Below are positions 59,284 to 64,000 of a DNA stretch of 64,000 bases, piece by piece (positions within the stretch are counted from its first letter, which is position 1; the number at the start of each line of letters is the position of its first letter). The notes beneath the pieces were generated by a model. The model searched no databases, had not been told where the DNA came from, and saw nothing but the letters and a program-made list of their open reading frames with translations. The stretch spans positions 7,750,001 through 7,814,000 of the forward strand of contig JARUPY010000474.1 in NCBI GenBank assembly GCA_029817715.1, written 5' to 3'. The stretch is from Melastoma dodecandrum (Eukaryota; Streptophyta; Magnoliopsida; Myrtales; Melastomataceae). The position numbers were made by a program, and so were the translations under genes.

Positions 59284-62200
59284 ATGGCTGATAACTATCA
59301 TATACCAAAACCACATGTTGGGAATCCTCCCATATTTGATGGTCAGAATTTTGCCTATTGGAAAATTCGAATGAGTGCATTCGTCGATGCTATTGACGAC
59401 GACTTATGGTCCTATATAGAAGATGGTCCACCTTCTATACCAGAGAACCAACAAAATGATCGAGATGGTCGTCCTACACGGGAATACCTCAAGATCAAAC
59501 GACTCACTAAGACGGCAAAGTATCTAATGTTTAGTGCTATGTCTGAAAGTGAATTCGTGAAAGTTTCTACTTGCACTTCGGGCAAGGAAATATGGGATAA
59601 GCTTGTCACCATGTATGTTGGGACATACCAGATTAGAGAAACCAAGATGAATTTTCTAATTCATCAATATGAAAATTTTACTATGAAGGCTGATGAATCT
59701 CTAGAACAGATGTTCCAGAGACTCAACCTCCTAGTTGATGCCTTAACACATTTAGGCAAAATCTATACAAATCTAAGATGGTTCGAAAGGTTCTGCGTAC
59801 TCTACCCAAATCTTGGGAAGCTAAGAAAACAACTATAGAGGAAGCTAAAGATCTTTCTACTCTTCGACTAGATCAGTTGATGAGCTCCTTAATATCATAT
59901 GAGATGGAAAGATCCTCTCAATCTGATACAAAGAGAGCAATAGCTTTCAGAGCATCGGAAGAACCTACAGAAGGTTCTGATGATGAAGCAGAAGCTGACT
60001 CGGATGATGAACTCGCAATGATAGCTAAACGTCTTCTGCGGTTCGCCACCAAGAAACGCTTCAATAAGAGAAGCCAAAATCGTGAAAAGCAAATTGATCC
60101 AAAGTTGGTCAGTTGCTATGAATGCAAAAAGAAAGGATACTACATAACATAATGTCCTTTGCTTAAAGAAAAGGAGAAACCTTCTCCTAAGTATAAGTCC
60201 AAGAAAGCAACGGCTGCTTGGGCAGATCTTGATGATTCTGATGATGAGGATGAAGAAGCACTAATGTGCCTCACCGCTTACATAGAAACTCAAAATGAAA
60301 TGCATACCTGCTTTCAAACAGAAGCTGTTGAAAGTGAATGGTATTTCGATAGCGGATGCTCCAGGCATATGACCGGAGATCCATCAAAATTTTCACAACC
60401 GACTCTACATAATGGAGGGTCTGTGAAATTTGGTGACAATAGCAAAGGCCCTGTCATTGGTAAAGATACCATTGGAAGTCCTGACTCCATGGTCATAGAT
60501 GAGGTTCTGTTGGTCACAGAACTCAAGCATAATTTGCTGAGCATTAGCCAGCTTTGTGACAAAGGTTATAAAATAACTTTTGATCAAGACAAGTGTTTTG
60601 GTATCCTAGATAATGAAGTTCGCTTCATTGGAAATCGGAAAAGGAACATTTATACCTTGACACAGGAGAGCTTCTGTACTACAGAAAACTGCCTTTTGTC
60701 CGTCAAAGATGAGAGCCATCTGTGGCATAGAAGGTTGGGACATTCCAACTTTAAATTGTTATCCAAGCTTGCGAGAAAAGAGTTGGTAAAAGGTTTACCC
60801 AACATCAGATTCGAGCAAGACAGCTTCTGCGAAGCATGTTCACTTGGAAAACAAACCAAATCTTCATTTAAGTCTAAGAATGAAGTCTCTACTACACGGC
60901 CACTTGAACTTCTACATATGGATCTTTTCGGACCTACTAGAGTTCAAAGTATTGGCGGTAAAAGATACTGTCTAGTTGTAGTTGATGACTACTCTAGATA
61001 CACGTGGGTTAAATTTCTAACTCACAAAAGCGATGCTTTTGAAATGTTCATTAAGCTAGCTAAGAAACTACAGAATAAAATTGGATCTTCTGTAAAAGCT
61101 ATTAGGACGGATCATGGTACAGAGTTTGAAAACCATGACTTCGCTACCTTCTGTGACGAACAGGGTATCGATCACAACTTCTCTGCACCATATACTCCTC
61201 AACAGAATGGAGTAGCAGAAAGGAAAAATCGGACGCTTATAGACATGGCTAGAACCATGATATGTGAGAGCAACGCTCCACAAAACCTTTGGGCAGAAGC
61301 TATTAATACAGCCTGCTACATCTCTAATAGGGTTCTACTTAGATCCATACTAGAGAAAACTCCCTATCAACTATACAGGGGGAGGAAACCGAACATTTCC
61401 TATTTTCATGCCTTTGGAAGTCCATGTTTTATCTTGAGACCTTCTAAGGACAGTTTAGGAAAATTCGAAGCTAAGACTGATGAGGGCATCATTCTAGGAT
61501 ACTCTCTGTCTAGCAAAGCCTATAGAGTCCTAAACAAAAGGACATCTACTATAGAGGAGTCTATTAACGTTAAGATTAATGACTTACCTCAACTTGATAA
61601 TACAAAAGATGTAATATCACTAGAACCTACAGAAGATGCTGTAGAATCTACACCCTCTGCGAAAGAGAAGGGTGAACCATCTGTTCATGATTCTCAAAAA
61701 GATCCTGAACAAACAAATGATAATTCTGAAGAAACTTCTCAGAAAAATCAAAATGATTTTAGGGCACCTGCTTTATATAAAAAACGACATCCTATAGACC
61801 AAGTCATAGGAGATATCAACAGAGGCATACAGACAAGACGTTCTGTAAATGACTTCTATGAACACTCTGCTTTTATATCACAGAAAGAGCCAGAGAATAT
61901 TGATGAAGCTCTCAATGATCCATATTGGACACTTGCTATGCAAGAGGAGCTTAATCAATTTGAAAGGAGTAAAGTGTGGACACTTGTTCCTAAACCTGAA
62001 AACCGTTCCATCATTGGAACTAAATGGGTTTTCAGAAACAAACTAAATGAGTCCGGAATTGTTGTGAGGAACAAGGCTCTACTGTTGCTAAAGGGTACTC
62101 TCAAGAAGAGGGTATAGACTTTGATGAGACGTTTGCTCCTGTAGCACGTCTAGAGGCAATAAGACTCTTATTAGCCTATGCTTGCTACAACAATTTTAAG

Positions 62201-63400
62201 TTGTATCAAATGGACGTAAAAAGTGCATTCCTCAATGGAGAAATCAAAGAAGAGGTATACGTAAGTCAACCTCCTGGTTTCGAGGATCTGCAACACAGAA
62301 ACTACGTCTATAAACTCTCCAAAGCTCTGTATGGCCTTAAACAGGCTCCTAGGGCATGGTATGAGAGGCTTAGCTCCTTCCTTGTTGAAAAGGGCTACAA
62401 AAGAGGAAGAGTAGATACCACTCTCTTTCTTAAACACAGAAGCAATCATCTCATTGTTGTTCAGATTTATGTCGATGACATTATCTTCGGATCAACTGAT
62501 GAAATGCTCTGTAACGAATTCTCCAAACTCATGACAAGTGAGTTTGAGATGAGCATGATGGGAGAACTCACGTTCTTCCTTGGTTTACAAATTCAGCAGC
62601 TGCAGAAGGTACATTCTTGCATCAAGAAAAGTACACTAAGCAGCTCCTGAATAAATTTGGCCTAGAAGGCACAAAACCTTTGTCTACTCCAATGGGAACA
62701 AATACCCAAATAGACAAGGATGAAAACGGGAAAGAAGTGGATAGTAAGCTCTACAGAAGCATGATAGGTTCCCTTCTGTATCTTACAGCTTCTAGACCTG
62801 ACATACTCTTCAGTGTATGTCTTTGTGCTAGATTTCAATCAGCACCTAAAGAGTCTCACATGACAGCAGTCAAAAGAATCTTTAGATATCTACAGGGTTT
62901 TGTGAACCTAGGCATTTGGTATCCAAAAGGATCAAACTTTGATCTCATTGGATATTCCGATGCAGACTTCGCAGGATGTAAGGTTGACAGAAAAAGTACC
63001 AGTGGTACATGTCAGCTTATGGGAAACATGTTGATTTCATGGTTCTCTAAGAAGCAGACTTCTGTTGCCCTCTCCACTGCAGAAGCCGAGTACATAGCAG
63101 CCGCAAGCTGTTGTGTTCAACTTCTATGGATGAGACAACAACTTGAGGACTACGGTCACTCATTTACAAAAATTCCGATCAATTGTGATAATACTAGTGC
63201 GATAAGCCTAGCCAAGAATCCAGTGTATCACTCTAGATCGAAGCACATTGAACTCAGACATCATTTTCTGAGGGACAATGTACAACAGGGTTCTGTTAGT
63301 GTAGAATACATTAACACATAACATCAATTGGCTGACATTTTCACCAAGCCTCTGGATAAAGAAAAGTTTTTCTTTTTCAGAAGTGAATTGGGAATCTGCC
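59284..63400 (+). pseudogene. Copia (SIRE-like) gag-pol polyprotein, recently inactivated
   Basis: Domains in order: gag (59284 to about 60070; 'FAYWKIRM', 'LVTMYVGTYQIRETKMNFL'); a zinc knuckle at 60114-60155 (C-x2-C, then Tyr in place of His, and TAA at 60150); protease DSGCSRHMTG (about 60348); integrase (about 60720-61480; H/C finger 'HRRLGHSNF...CEACSLGK', catalytic region with 'HMDLFGP', 'RTDHGTEFEN', 'PQQNGVAERKNRT'); RT (about 61915-62600; '[12 protein letters not shown]', '[14 protein letters not shown]', YVDD at about 62469); RNase H (about 62780-63350; 'GYSDADFAGC', 'STAEAEYIA', 'RSKHIELRHHF', 'QLADIFTKPL'). Lesions are few: frameshifts near 59780-59838, 62080 and 62600 and stops at 60150 and 63319. 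The lineage call rests on gag and RT style. Confidence 0.92.
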
Positions 63401-64000
63401 ATCCCCTATAACGTCTTACAAAAGACAAGGAAAAGTCATGTAAGTACTTTATATAATATAGAAACTTACAACAGAAGGTAGAATACTTAGTATGCTACAC
63501 TATAGAAGGTACATCCTTCTACACTACAGAAGGTATAGCAAGAGTATACCTTAATAAACACAACTCGAATTGAAAATTTCCAAAAATAAAATTGGAAGTT
63601 TAAAGCAGAAGATATATTGTAAAAATATATCTGCAAAATGATTCGAGCAAAAGTTAGCTTTCCAGAATCAAAAGCATCTATAGAAGGAGTCCTTCTGTCA
63701 AGCAGAAGCCACTCAAATTGAGGACCTTCTGCAGTTCGTTAAACAAAATCTTGGAGATTAAAGCCAATCACATGTTAAAATCTCCAAAAATATATTGTTT
63801 CTGAATATTTTAGGTGGAACAAGATTTTCCAACTTAAAGAATCTTTCAGAAAATATTTACTAAAGGAAGAAAATATTTTCTTTCCAATATATTGAATTTT
63901 AGGAAATAATTTTTTTTTTCCTAATTTCTCTAAGAAGCCTCGCTTACTAAAACTCAATCGGAGGTCTCTGTTTCGTCTTCACCAGAAGAAAACACGAAAC
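63401..64000 (+). other. Copia element 3' non-coding region, continuing past the window
   Basis: AT-rich sequence with many AGAAGGT and CAGAAG words like those in the 5' LTR. SIRE elements often carry an env-like ORF here; none is visible in these 600 bases. The 3' LTR is not reached. Confidence 0.6.

Noticed and set aside
1..64000. A novel defence, toxin or CRISPR-like system
   Set aside because: Nothing of bacterial type is present; the unusual structure is explained by plant transposons and one rearrangement.

Overview
The window is nuclear DNA from a flowering plant, probably a eudicot. It holds three spliced host genes with plant-type introns, among dense and mostly decayed plant transposons: Ty3 chromovirus, Ty3 Tat-type, Ty1/Copia, hAT, PIF/Harbinger and MULE-like MITEs. 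I cannot name the species. No operon, CRISPR array, rRNA or tRNA gene was seen.

Host genes. (1) A GOT1-type Golgi vesicle transport protein, + strand, 10656-13050, six exons, 140 aa. (2) A GEMIN2/SIP1-type spliceosomal snRNP assembly factor, - strand, 35139-39267, four exons, about 755 aa. (3) A seven-exon gene for an uncharacterised, probably plastid-targeted membrane protein, + strand, 53853-56382, 449 aa. All three look intact.

Layout. 1-6.5 kb: decayed retroelement debris (gypsy pol scrap, DUF4283/zinc-knuckle ORF, a G-rich tract ending in 22 G, an LTR-like block). 6.6-10.1 kb: a broken hAT element just upstream of GOT1. 13-15.1 kb: AT-rich hairpins. 15.1-31.3 kb: the main retrotransposon complex. 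31.3-35 kb: rest of a DUF1985-like transposon-associated gene and an LTR related to the Tat element. 39.7-41.3 kb: a foldback element with a MULE-like MITE nested in one arm. 43.7-53 kb: minisatellites and a nearly complete PIF/Harbinger element (45370-48501). 56.6 kb to the end: a SIRE-like Copia element with a 2-kb LTR, cut by the window edge.

Main discovery. 15.1-31.3 kb is best explained by one inversion of about 11.03 kb (16532-27563) whose two breakpoints each lie inside a different LTR retrotransposon. Chromovirus 'A' has its 5' part at 23255-27569 (+) and its 3' part at 15102-16531 (-). Tat-type 'B' has its 5' LTR and gag at 27564-31286 (-) and its protease, RT and 3' LTR at 16532-21415 (+). 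Re-inverting the segment restores both elements on the - strand. It also brings together a matching 5-bp target duplication for B (AGATG at 31287-31291; its complement CATCT at 21416-21420) and reopens a reading frame of the host locus across B's empty site. Both junctions carry the 6-mer GCCGAG/CTCGGC in inverted orientation, as expected for microhomology-mediated joining. An assembly inversion is the main alternative and cannot be excluded from sequence alone.
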